This document shows positions 46,672 to 55,996 of a DNA stretch of 64,000 nt, in pieces. Positions within the stretch are counted from its first letter, which is position 1. Each line of letters starts with the position of its first letter. The DNA lies in the NCBI RefSeq assembly GCF_028290025.1, contig NZ_JAQGKQ010000081.1, forward strand, positions 1 through 64,000, in the 5' to 3' direction. A model generated the notes under the pieces. The model was not told the DNA's origin. It did no database searches and saw only the letters and a list, made by a program, of their open reading frames with translations. The position numbers were made by a program, and so were the translations under genes. This DNA comes from Cypionkella sp. (GTDB taxonomy: Bacteria > Pseudomonadota > Alphaproteobacteria > Rhodobacterales > Rhodobacteraceae).

Positions 46672-47351
46672 GCGGCATTAATCGCGATCAACCTGCGCGT
46701 CGCCAGCTGCACCGCCTCGGCCGGAACCCCGCGCGCGATCATCACATCGGGGTGGCTGTCCTTCACCGCCGCCCGCCATGCATTCCGCGCATCGTCGAGA
46801 CTGGCCTGCTGCGGAATCCCCAAAACCTCGTAGGGATCACGCGGCGCACCATCGACAAAACGCCCGCGCAGCACCCTAAAACAGCGATCATCCAGCCCGA
46901 AAATCTGCGCCACATCGCGCAAAAATGCATCTTCGGCCGGATGATAGCTGCCATCCGCCATCGCGATATGAAACAGCCCTTCCAGAATGTCGATCAGCAC
47001 ATTGCGGTCATCCGAACACAGCGGCAATCCCGGTTTATTGAACAATGCCGCAACCTTGCGGGCATACGCATCATAGCCCGCCACATCCTGCCGCGCCAAG
47101 TTGTACACATGTGCAGCATTAGCTTCTTCGGCTTTTGAGATCGAAAATATCCGCCGGAACGTCGCAACCTCATCCTTGGTAACTTGACCATCCGCCTTCG
47201 CCATCTTGGCGCCTAAAGCGATCACCGCGATGGTAAATCCGACTGACCGCTCAGGTGCAGCACCGCCGCGCAGACGGTCGAAAACAGCCGCCAACCCCTC
47301 GCCCGAGGCAAGAGTGGCAATGGCTTCGGAGATGCGGGTCCAGATCGACAT
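46638..47351 (-). CDS. TerB/DnaJ-domain (DjlA-like) protein
   Basis: TerB-like KMAKADGQVTKDEVATFRRIF; C-terminal J-domain PYEVLGIPQQASLDDARNAWRAAVKDSHPD. Confidence 0.88.
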   Translation of the reverse strand: MSIWTRISEAIATLASGEGLAAVFDRLRGGAAPERSVGFTIAVIALGAKMAKADGQVTKDEVATFRRIFSISKAEEANAAHVYNLARQDVAGYDAYARKVAALFNKPGLPLCSDDRNVLIDILEGLFHIAMADGSYHPAEDAFLRDVAQIFGLDDRCFRVLRGRFVDGAPRDPYEVLGIPQQASLDDARNAWRAAVKDSHPDVMIARGVPAEAVQLATRRLIAINAAWHEIQSKVAA

Positions 47352-47382
47352 GGGTATAGAGTAACCTGTTGCAATGGTACTG

Positions 47383-47856
47383 TCAGGACAGGAATTTCTG
47401 CATCAGCACAAGATCCATAAATCGGCCGAATTTGAAGCCCGCATCGCGAATAATCGCAATCTCGTGATAACCAAGCCCCGCGTGGAACCGCCGCCCCTCG
47501 GGGTTTTCGCCCGACACGCCCGCGATCATCTGATGCACCCCGGCAGCCTTCGCATGGGCTTCAATCGCCGCCATAAGCGCCCGCCCGACACCCCTGCCGC
47601 GCGCGGTCGGGGCTAATATCACCGAGTGTTCCATGCAGGTCGTATACCCCGGGCCACTGCGAAATTGGCTATAAGTTGCAAAGCCTTGCACACCGTTGTT
47701 GATGTAAACCAGGACGCACGGCCGCTCTGCAATCATCGCCACCACGTCGGCTGCAGTCTTCTCCTGACTGTTAAACGTAATCGCGGTATCCCGGATCCAA
47801 GGGTTCCAAATAGCCACCAAAGCCGTCGCATCCGCAGCCTGTGCCGCCCGGATCAT
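47383..47856 (-). CDS. GNAT-family N-acetyltransferase
   Basis: MEHSVILAPTARGRGVGRALMAAIEAHAKAAGVHQMIAGVSGENPEGRRFHAGLGY. Confidence 0.9.
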   Translation of the reverse strand: MIRAAQAADATALVAIWNPWIRDTAITFNSQEKTAADVVAMIAERPCVLVYINNGVQGFATYSQFRSGPGYTTCMEHSVILAPTARGRGVGRALMAAIEAHAKAAGVHQMIAGVSGENPEGRRFHAGLGYHEIAIIRDAGFKFGRFMDLVLMQKFLS

Positions 47857-48470
47857 TCCAGCACGCGCGTCCCATGTGGGGTGCTGAAACGCGCCCGCAT
47901 CGCCTTCGCCGCGCCTTGCACAATCACCACCCGAGGATCGGCAAACAACCCTGCAAGCGCAGCATTCAGCGCAGCCGCCTCCGGATGCGCTATCTCTAAC
48001 AACTCCAATCGCACGCGACTTTCCGGCAAAGCCTGCGCCGGATGCAACGTACCGCCCCACTCAATCAGCGCCGGAAAACAGCCGTCAAACGGCAGCTTGC
48101 CATTGGCAGGCACCGCCATCTGCCAGCGGTAATCGCCACGCTGCAAGGCCACCGGAATCCCTGCGCCATCGGGGCTAACCGCCACGGCATCACTTATACT
48201 ATCACAACATACAACCCAGTTTGTCAGCCTCGGCTTCTTCGAAAAGTTGTCTAAATCGAACCATCGCGGCCAAACCGGCGCTTGCTGCGCAGGGTCCGCC
48301 GCGATCACCTCTAGGTACAGATCACCCAAGCCCAACAGCCGATTATGCGTGGCCATATGGGGGTGCTGACCACCGCCTGCGAGCCCTACCCCCAACGCGG
48401 TTTCCACCGCTTCGACGCCTTCCGCCAAGGTTAAAGCCGACACCGCAAGATGATCAAACCGCAGCATCAT
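47853..48470 (-). CDS. VOC/glyoxalase-like domain protein
   Basis: MLRFDHLAVSALTLAEGVEAVETALGVGLAGGGQHPHMATHNRLLGLGDLYLEVIA. Confidence 0.85.
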   Translation of the reverse strand: MMLRFDHLAVSALTLAEGVEAVETALGVGLAGGGQHPHMATHNRLLGLGDLYLEVIAADPAQQAPVWPRWFDLDNFSKKPRLTNWVVCCDSISDAVAVSPDGAGIPVALQRGDYRWQMAVPANGKLPFDGCFPALIEWGGTLHPAQALPESRVRLELLEIAHPEAAALNAALAGLFADPRVVIVQGAAKAMRARFSTPHGTRVLE

Positions 48471-50002
48471 GCCATCTCTCCCAACCGCGTCTGCGCCTTC
48501 AACGCTTGCGCCAACGAGTTAAACCGCGCCTCGGCCACCTCGCCGAACAAGTCGCGACCTTCTTCTGTCAGGTTCAGTTCCAGCAGTTTCGGCTTCGGTT
48601 GCCAGACCAGTTGCCCCGCTCGCCCCGGATCGCCCACCGAAAACATCGCGCCGAACCGCATCGCCTTGCCCAACACCTCGGCGGCGAGCAATTCTTCATC
48701 GCTCAGCAGCGTAAACAGCGGCTCCATCCGCGAGCCAGAGCGGTTGTTTTTATAGCGGTGCAGCAAGGCCAGCCCCAAAAACACCCGTCCCGGATGGTCC
48801 AAACCGCCCAAATTCGCCCGCGTGGCGTTGTCAAAACACGCCTCAGCCCGGTAATCGGGATGCGCGCGCCACGTCGTGTCATGCAGAAGACACGCCGTTT
48901 TGATCAGCCGCAGACGCTCCTCGCTGACCTCCGGGTAAAGCGGCAGCAAAAACTCAAACAGTTTTTTGCCGAAGCCGGGTATCCGCGACGAAATCTGCTC
49001 TGCCATCCGGGCCGCTTCAATCAGCGGATCGCGCGCGCGCAGTTTTTCCGGCATCTGCTCGAACAAAAGCCCCTCGCGGATACCATAAGCCGAGACGTCA
49101 ATTTCCGACGGCTTCAGTATCTTGATCAACTCGCGCAGCACTTCGCAGGCCAGCGGCACCAGCTCCATCCGCTCCACTGAGGTGCCGGTTTTGCTGCGCA
49201 ACTGGCCCAGATCGTTGGCGGCAATCCAATCGAGCGTTTCCAGTAAGTCCTTGGGAAGCATACGATATTCGTGCAAAACTGTCAGCGGATAGGCGCGGCG
49301 TTCCATATCCAGCCGAGCGATCACCCGCCACGAGCCGCCAACCAAATAGATCCGCTCACCTTCGGAATTAAGCTGCGCCTGACAATCTTTCAGGATGCGT
49401 TCAATATGCGCCACGCGCTTTTTGGGGTTATCAGACACCTGCTGCAACCGGAACGGCCCGAGCGGCGTCGAGACGCGTTGACCGACGGTGCCGCCGCCGA
49501 TTTTCGCCAATTCCATCGAGTTGCCGCCGATATCGCAGACAATCCCCCGAGCCTCGGGCCAACCCAAAAGCACGCCTTGCGCCGACAAGCGGGCTTCTTC
49601 GTCACCATCGACCACCCAGATTTTCAGACCGGTCTGCGCCAAAACCTCAGCCTGAAATTCGGGACCATCCTCGGCCTCGCGCGCCGCAGCCGTGCCGACC
49701 ACCGTCAGGGTCTCAATGCCCATGCTCTTGGCCAGCAACGAAAATCTCTTCAGCGCCACCAGCGCCCGCTTGCGCCCCGAGGGGTTCAGCCTGCCGGTTT
49801 CCGCCAGTCCTTTACCCAAGCCGCACATCAGTTTTTCGTTGTAAAAATACGCGGGCGACCGCGCAGCACCGTCAAACACCACCATCCGCACCGAGTTTGA
49901 GCCGACATCCACCACCCCAACGCGGCTCAGCGCGCGCGCCGAAGGGTCATCAAATAGCGGGCGGCCAAACGGCCCATGGTCGTCGTCATGCTCGTCAATC
50001 AT
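48467..50002 (-). CDS. ppx: Ppx/GppA family phosphatase
   Basis: VGVVDVGSNSVRMVVFDG...GIVCDIGGNSMELAKI. Confidence 0.93.
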   Translation of the reverse strand: MIDEHDDDHGPFGRPLFDDPSARALSRVGVVDVGSNSVRMVVFDGAARSPAYFYNEKLMCGLGKGLAETGRLNPSGRKRALVALKRFSLLAKSMGIETLTVVGTAAAREAEDGPEFQAEVLAQTGLKIWVVDGDEEARLSAQGVLLGWPEARGIVCDIGGNSMELAKIGGGTVGQRVSTPLGPFRLQQVSDNPKKRVAHIERILKDCQAQLNSEGERIYLVGGSWRVIARLDMERRAYPLTVLHEYRMLPKDLLETLDWIAANDLGQLRSKTGTSVERMELVPLACEVLRELIKILKPSEIDVSAYGIREGLLFEQMPEKLRARDPLIEAARMAEQISSRIPGFGKKLFEFLLPLYPEVSEERLRLIKTACLLHDTTWRAHPDYRAEACFDNATRANLGGLDHPGRVFLGLALLHRYKNNRSGSRMEPLFTLLSDEELLAAEVLGKAMRFGAMFSVGDPGRAGQLVWQPKPKLLELNLTEEGRDLFGEVAEARFNSLAQALKAQTRLGEMA

Positions 50003-50038
50003 CGTTTTTCCGTTCAGGTATTTAGCAATATCAAGCCC

Positions 50039-52216
50039 TTAGGCGAGTTTACGCACGTCTTTCGCGCCAGCCGTGCCACGACCTGACAGCGAGGGATTCT
50101 CCATAAAGAAACGGTGACAGTTGAACGCGTTGCCGTCCACTGGCGGATGCTCCCGCTTGTACGCGCCGCCCGGCTGCAACACCCAGGATTGTGTTTCATC
50201 GGCCAAATTTGCGGCCATGATCTGCCCAACAATTTGCGCCTGCACCGTCGGGTTGTGGATTTCGACCAGCGTCTCGACCCTGCGCGTCAGGTTGCGGCCC
50301 ATCCAATCAGCTGAGGATATGAACACCCGTGCCTGTTTTGACGGCAGGCCATAACCGTTGCCAAAGCAGACAATCCGGCTGTGTTCCAAGAACCGCCCGA
50401 CGATGGATTTCACGCGAATGTTCTCTGACAAGCCCTTGATTCCAGGGCGAACTCCGCAAATGCCGCGAATGATCAGGCTGATCTTTACCCCGGCTTTTGA
50501 GGCCGCATAAAACGCGTCAATCACGTCGGGGTCGATCAGCGAATTAACCTTGCCCCAGATCTCCGCAGGCCGCCCCGCTTGCGCATGGACCGCCTCTGCC
50601 GCGATCATCTCTAGCAGTCGCGACTTCAACGTAAACGGAGAAATCGCAAGGTTTTCAAGACCTTGAGGCTCCACATAGCCCGACAGATAGTTGAACACCC
50701 GCGTCGCATCACGCCCCAAGGCGGCGTCACAGGTGAAAAAGCTGAGGTCGGTATACACTTTCGCAGTTATCGGATGGTAATTTCCGGTGCCATAATGCGT
50801 GTAGGTCACCAGATTTTCGCCCTCACGCCGCACAACCGTGCTGATTTTGGCGTGGGTTTTGTAATTCATAAACCCGTAAACCACATGCGCGCCGGCACGT
50901 TCCAACCGGCGTGACTGACGGATATTCGCCGCCTCATCAAACCGCGCTTTCAGCTCCACCAGTGCCGTCACCGACTTGCCAGCCTCGGCCGCTTCACACA
51001 AAGCAGCAACAATCGGGCTGTCCCACGAGGTGCGATATAGCGTCTGTTTGATCGCCAAAACATTCGGGTCGCGCGCGGCTTGTTCGAGATAATTGATAAC
51101 CAAATCAAAGGTTTCGTAGGGGTGATGCAGCAGAATGTCTTTCTGCTTGATTGCGGCAAACAGATCGCCGTCGTGGTCTTCCACCCGCTCTGGCACACGC
51201 GGTTTGAAGCGTGGCCACAACAGATCTGGACGCTGTGACAGCACCAGTTCCTTGAGATCAGCGACGCCCAAAAGCCCGCGCACCTCTACCATTTCATCGG
51301 GCGTGACGCCCAATTCTTCCATGATCAACGCGCGCAACTCAGGCGGCGCACCTGACGAGAGCTTCAGGCGAATAACCTCACCGCGCCTGCGCCTTTTCAG
51401 CGCCGTTTCAAATTCGCGCACCAGATCTTCGGCCTCGTCTTCAACCTCAAGATCGCTGTCGCGCAGCACGCGGAACAGACAGTGGCCCCGGTCTTTATAG
51501 CCCGGGAACAGCATGTCGAGATGGATTAGCAGCAGTTCTTCCAGCGGCAAAAACCGATATTCACCATCTTTATCTGGCAGTCGCACAAACCGCGCGATCT
51601 GCTGCGGGATCGGCAACAGCGCCTGCAGCGTGCGATGATCGGTCTCGCGCTCCAGTTGCAACGCCAGCGAAAATCCGGCGTTTGGGATGAACGGAAACGG
51701 ATGCGCCGGGTCAATCGCCAAGGGTGACAAAACCGGGAACACCTTGTTCAGAAAGTGATCTTCCAGAAACTTAAGATCGCGCATCGTGAGCTTAGACCGC
51801 GTCAGCAAGGTGATCCCCTGCACGTCCATCTGCTTTTTCAGCTTGTTGAACACCGCCTGCTGGGTGTGCATCAAGCGCCGCGCATTGGCGTGGATCAGCG
51901 TCAACTGCTCGGCAGCGGTGCGGCCATCCTCGGACAAAGTCTTGTTTTTCGCCCGCATCCAAGCCCGCAAGCCCGCCACCCGCACGGTGTAAAATTCATC
52001 GAGGTTGGTGGCCGAGATCGACAAAAACCGAAGCCGTTCCAGCAAAGGCACTGCCGGGTTCGAGGCTTCATCGAGCACCCGCCAGTTGAACGCCAGCCAG
52101 CTGAGCTCACGGTTGAAAAACCGACGCGGGCCGGTGATTTCAGCCTCGGGCACCTCAACGGGTGCTGCGAACGGGGTTTTGAGAAAGTCAGATTGGGTCA
52201 TCGGGCCTTCATGCAA
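50039..52216 (-). CDS. ppk1: Polyphosphate kinase 1
   Basis: RFFNRELSWLAFNWRVLDEA...LVELKARFDEAANI...GTGNYHPITAKVYTD. Confidence 0.96.
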   Translation of the reverse strand: MHEGPMTQSDFLKTPFAAPVEVPEAEITGPRRFFNRELSWLAFNWRVLDEASNPAVPLLERLRFLSISATNLDEFYTVRVAGLRAWMRAKNKTLSEDGRTAAEQLTLIHANARRLMHTQQAVFNKLKKQMDVQGITLLTRSKLTMRDLKFLEDHFLNKVFPVLSPLAIDPAHPFPFIPNAGFSLALQLERETDHRTLQALLPIPQQIARFVRLPDKDGEYRFLPLEELLLIHLDMLFPGYKDRGHCLFRVLRDSDLEVEDEAEDLVREFETALKRRRRGEVIRLKLSSGAPPELRALIMEELGVTPDEMVEVRGLLGVADLKELVLSQRPDLLWPRFKPRVPERVEDHDGDLFAAIKQKDILLHHPYETFDLVINYLEQAARDPNVLAIKQTLYRTSWDSPIVAALCEAAEAGKSVTALVELKARFDEAANIRQSRRLERAGAHVVYGFMNYKTHAKISTVVRREGENLVTYTHYGTGNYHPITAKVYTDLSFFTCDAALGRDATRVFNYLSGYVEPQGLENLAISPFTLKSRLLEMIAAEAVHAQAGRPAEIWGKVNSLIDPDVIDAFYAASKAGVKISLIIRGICGVRPGIKGLSENIRVKSIVGRFLEHSRIVCFGNGYGLPSKQARVFISSADWMGRNLTRRVETLVEIHNPTVQAQIVGQIMAANLADETQSWVLQPGGAYKREHPPVDGNAFNCHRFFMENPSLSGRGTAGAKDVRKLA

Positions 52217-52245
52217 CTAGGGCGTAACAGCAAGGTGACACTGTC

Positions 52246-52917
52246 TCACCGACCATCGGGCAAGTCCAGCACCTCGGCGGCCAATGCCCGTGAGATCGGT
52301 CGGCCGAGCGCAAGCGCGCGGGCATCGAGAAACTTCACCCATTCGCGCGCCGCGGCAAAAGACCGGTCCATCCGCGACACCAAAAAGCTGATCAGGTTCG
52401 GTGCCACCACGATCTGACGGTCGGCGAACAGCTTGATCAGCACCGCCGACAGTAGCATATCATCGGGCGGATCAAGCTGCGCCACGCTCGCCGCCTGCAT
52501 CCGGCTGAGCAGATCCGGCAGCCGCAGCCCCCAATCGCGCGGCGGAGTGGTCGCCGTCACCAGCAACCCCTTCCCCGCGAGCAGATTGTGCAGATGGAAC
52601 AGCGCCACCTCGGCCTCTGCATCCCCCGCAATCCGATCCGCGTTCTCAATGGCCACCGGACCTTCAGCCAGATCGTGCAGGTCGGCGTCTATCAATTTGG
52701 CGGCTGAGACCACCTCAGCCCCCGCCATTTCAGCCCAAACATGCGCGAGATGGGTTTTGCCCGCACCTTCCGGCCCAACCAGCAGCAACTTGCCCTCCGG
52801 CCAATCGCGCCACGCCTCAACCGCTGTCAAAGCTTGTTTATTGGCTTCAGACACGAAGAAATCTGCCCGCCGAAACGCCTCGCCGCTTGGCAAATCAAAA
52901 GCAAGTTGACGGCTCAC
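52246..52917 (-). CDS. hdaA: DnaA-related regulatory protein (HdaA-like)
   Basis: RQLAFDLPSGEAFRRADFFVSEANKQALTAVEAWRDWPEGKLLLVGPEGAGKTHLAHVWAEMAGAEVV. Confidence 0.88.
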   Translation of the reverse strand: MSRQLAFDLPSGEAFRRADFFVSEANKQALTAVEAWRDWPEGKLLLVGPEGAGKTHLAHVWAEMAGAEVVSAAKLIDADLHDLAEGPVAIENADRIAGDAEAEVALFHLHNLLAGKGLLVTATTPPRDWGLRLPDLLSRMQAASVAQLDPPDDMLLSAVLIKLFADRQIVVAPNLISFLVSRMDRSFAAAREWVKFLDARALALGRPISRALAAEVLDLPDGR

Positions 52918-54008
52918 CGAACATCCTCATCAACCACCCGATCCACCGCATTTGGACCGGTAACACCTTGATACAAAACGCTTGCCTGATATTGCGCCAT
53001 CGCAAACCGGATCAGCACGCCCATCGCTGCTGCCACTGGAACCGCCACCAACATGCCGACAAAGCCGAACAAAGACCCGAACACCGACAGCGCGAACATC
53101 AGCCAAACCGGATGCAAGCCCACCGACTTGCCGACCAGTTTCGGCGTCAGAACATTGCCTTCAAGGAACTGCCCAACGGCAAAAACCCCCGCCACCAGCC
53201 CAATCGACACCCAATCGCCCCAAAACTGAAACAGCGCCAGCCCAATCGCCAACGCTCCACCCAGCAGCGCACCGACATAGGGAATAAAGGTGATCGCCCC
53301 GGCAATCGCCCCCACCACCAGCCCAAACTGCAAGCCCACCAGCATCAGCCCGGTGGCATAATACGCGCCCAACGTCACGCAAACCGTAAGCTGGCCGCGC
53401 ACGAAGGCCGACAAAGCGTCATTGATCTCGCGGGCCAACCGGCGCACCACCGGGGCATGATCGCGCGGCAACATCGCGTCAATCCGTGCCACCATATGAT
53501 CCCAGTCGAGCAGCATGTAAAACGTCACCACCGGCACCACGACGATGAACACCACCGCCGACAGCAAGCTTAAAGCCGAGGTCAAAACCCCCTGCGCCAA
53601 AGCCGCGCCCTTGGCCTGAATAGCCGCACCAATTTCGGCCAAAGTGGTTCGCATGGTCGAGGTGCTGTCGGTAAGTTCGGGGAATTTCTCAATCATAAAG
53701 CCCTGCAGCCGCCGCGCAATCTCGGGTGCCGCGTTGATCAGGGCCGAGGTTTGCTGGATCAGCGTGGGGATAACCGACAACACCAACAAAACCATCGCAA
53801 GCAGGCCGACCAGCGTGATCACCGTGGTGGCAGCCACACGGGAAAGTCCCAGTCGCTGCAACCGATCCGCCACGGGATCAAGGAAATAAGCCATAGCCCC
53901 GCCGACCAGAAACGGCAGTATCACCGAGCCTAAAAGCATCAGTAGCAAAAACAGCACCACCAAAGCGATGCACCAGTATTTCACCTGCTCGCGCACCGGA
54001 AGTGCCAT
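52914..54008 (-). CDS. AI-2E/PerM family transporter
   Basis: VGGAMAYFLDPVADRLQRLGLSR...FIPYVGALLGGALAIGLALFQFW. Confidence 0.88.
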   Translation of the reverse strand: MALPVREQVKYWCIALVVLFLLLMLLGSVILPFLVGGAMAYFLDPVADRLQRLGLSRVAATTVITLVGLLAMVLLVLSVIPTLIQQTSALINAAPEIARRLQGFMIEKFPELTDSTSTMRTTLAEIGAAIQAKGAALAQGVLTSALSLLSAVVFIVVVPVVTFYMLLDWDHMVARIDAMLPRDHAPVVRRLAREINDALSAFVRGQLTVCVTLGAYYATGLMLVGLQFGLVVGAIAGAITFIPYVGALLGGALAIGLALFQFWGDWVSIGLVAGVFAVGQFLEGNVLTPKLVGKSVGLHPVWLMFALSVFGSLFGFVGMLVAVPVAAAMGVLIRFAMAQYQASVLYQGVTGPNAVDRVVDEDVR

Positions 54009-54147
54009 TTGATCGCCCCTTTTAACTCGCCCGACATATCGCCTCTGGACGCTGACGTTGCAAGAGATAGGCGCGAGAGGATGAGAGATCGGGGGCGCAA
54101 TCACCGCGAAAACCGACAATATCCCTGCGAAAAGCTTTGAAACGGCC

Positions 54148-54165
54148 CATAAGCAGCTGCTTATG
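54148..54165. promoter_or_regulatory. 18-bp perfect palindrome CATAAGCAGCTGCTTATG
   Basis: Perfect palindrome in the intergenic region between divergent genes. Confidence 0.55.
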
Positions 54166-54320
54166 CCCGCGAAACTAAGCCCGAAGCCAATAGAATTGCC
54201 GCTTAAAGCCGGCCAGTTCAGGTCAAGCCCGCCGCCATCTTAACGCTGCGACGGGCTGAATGGCAGCTCGCCCACTAACCCAAGGCTACCGAAATCGGGG
54301 CCTCCTTAAAGGAACACAAA

Positions 54321-54587
54321 ATGTCTCGCACATTGCTTCTGACCCTCGCCCTGCTCGCCACCCCTTTTGCCGGCTTGGCGATGCCCGCTGTCGGCGATAT
54401 CGTCGGGTCCAACGCTGAAACCGTCAAAGCCGCGCTGGAGAAGGCTGGCTGTCCGGTTGATATGTTTGAGGCCGAAGACGGCAAAATCGAAGCCGTCTGC
54501 ACCGATACCGCGACCGCCAAGAAAATGGATGTCGCTATTGACCCAGCCAATGGCGCGGTTGTTTCGATCAAAGAGAGCAACGATTGA
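54321..54587 (+). CDS. Small secreted PepSY-like protein
   Basis: Signal peptide; EAEDGKIEAVCTDTATAKKMDVAIDPANGAVVSI. Confidence 0.75.
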   Translation: MSRTLLLTLALLATPFAGLAMPAVGDIVGSNAETVKAALEKAGCPVDMFEAEDGKIEAVCTDTATAKKMDVAIDPANGAVVSIKESND

Positions 54588-55252
54588 TGGCCGAAACAGC
54601 AATGGGGGGCGCTCGCCCCCCAACCCCGCGCCCCCCTGCCCTGTGGGACCGCATTGTGCGGCTCAGCCACTGGGGCATCGTCGTCGTCATTCTGGCCAAC
54701 GAGGTGTTTACCAAAGGCGGCAGCCCGCTGCATGTCTGGTTTGGCTGGGGTGGGCTTGCCCTGCTTGTGCTGCGGCTAGCTTGGGGCATCATCGGCAACC
54801 CCGAGGCGCGATTTTCGGCGTTTCCGCCCAACCCGCTCGCTGCCCTGCGCCACCTGAAACTGCTGCTGATCGGCAAACCGCGCAGTTACGCCAGCCATAA
54901 CCCGGCAGGCGCGATGATGGCTTACGCTTTATGGGCCTGCATCGGGATCATGGTCGCGACGGGTCTGAGCATGTCCGGTGCCAACCCGTTTGCGGTGGCC
55001 GCGCGCCAAGCGATCATCGACCAAGGCGACTGGTCGCAACTTGTGAAAACCGGCGACGCGGGCGAGGATGAAGCTGACGGCTGGGTGAAAGATGTGCACG
55101 AGACCACCGCAAATCTGATCTTGCTGCTGGTGGCGCTGCATATCGGCGGCGTTGTGGTCGAAAGTATGATAATGCGGCACAATCTGGTTCCGGCGATGCT
55201 AATGGGGCGCCGCAAAGACCAAGCTGCGCTGAACGGAAAATTGGGGAAGTAG
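54584..55252 (+). CDS. Cytochrome b561-type membrane protein
   Basis: LWDRIVRLSHWGIVVVILANEVFTKGGSPLHVWFGWGGLALLVLRLAWGIIG...VHETTANLILLLVALHIGGVVVES. Confidence 0.9.
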   Translation: MMAETAMGGARPPTPRPPALWDRIVRLSHWGIVVVILANEVFTKGGSPLHVWFGWGGLALLVLRLAWGIIGNPEARFSAFPPNPLAALRHLKLLLIGKPRSYASHNPAGAMMAYALWACIGIMVATGLSMSGANPFAVAARQAIIDQGDWSQLVKTGDAGEDEADGWVKDVHETTANLILLLVALHIGGVVVESMIMRHNLVPAMLMGRRKDQAALNGKLGK

Positions 55253-55259
55253 CCACGAG

Positions 55260-55784
55260 ATGAGCTTTCTAGCCGAATTGAAAGACAGCAAGGGCGGCCG
55301 CCCCGCCGTGCTTGCTTTGGTTGTCTTGTTGCAAACCTCAGCGGCGGTATTTTTCGTGGCCAACGTTGTCAACGAGGGCTCCGAAGATGGCTTGGGGCCG
55401 CAACTTTGGATGCAGGCGCTGGTGACACTGGCGCTGATCGTGGGGGTGGTGCTCGGCACTTTGGAATTGCGCCGCGCGCTTAACCATCAGCAGGCGCAAG
55501 ACGCCACAATCGCCAAGGCCAGCGGCGAGATGCATCAGGTGATCCAAGCCCAGTTTGAGGCTTGGCATCTCAGCACTGCCGAGCGCGACGTCGCTTATCT
55601 CGCGCTCAAAGGCTCGGATGTGGCGGAAATCGCCAGCGCGCGTAACGCAGCCCCCGGCACCGTGCGCGCGCAATTATCCGCGATCTACAGCAAAGCCGGG
55701 ATCAGCGGCCGCGCTCAATTTGCCGCGCATTTCGTAGAAGACCTACTTGCCGAAGGCTTGCCGGGTGAGCCTGCGGCGTCCTGA
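55260..55784 (+). CDS. Membrane-anchored LuxR-type HTH regulator
   Basis: Two hydrophobic segments then LSTAERDVAYLALKGSDVAEIASARNAAPGTVRAQLSAIYSKAGISGRAQFAAHFVEDLL (LuxR HTH). Confidence 0.8.
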   Translation: MSFLAELKDSKGGRPAVLALVVLLQTSAAVFFVANVVNEGSEDGLGPQLWMQALVTLALIVGVVLGTLELRRALNHQQAQDATIAKASGEMHQVIQAQFEAWHLSTAERDVAYLALKGSDVAEIASARNAAPGTVRAQLSAIYSKAGISGRAQFAAHFVEDLLAEGLPGEPAAS

Positions 55785-55996
55785 TCGCACGGTTTTGTCA
55801 AATTGAACCGTGACTACAGCTCACCCGCAAGCATCGCCATGCGTTAACAAAGCCTTAACGCGCGGTGCAACCCATTGAAAACATGGCCACCCCTAGCCTG
55901 TCCACGCATGGACACCCCATATTCCCCCAAACCCCGCGCTTGCCTGCCCCCCGTCAACCCGTTAGGAAAGCCCAAACCCCAATCCATGAGGCCGCG

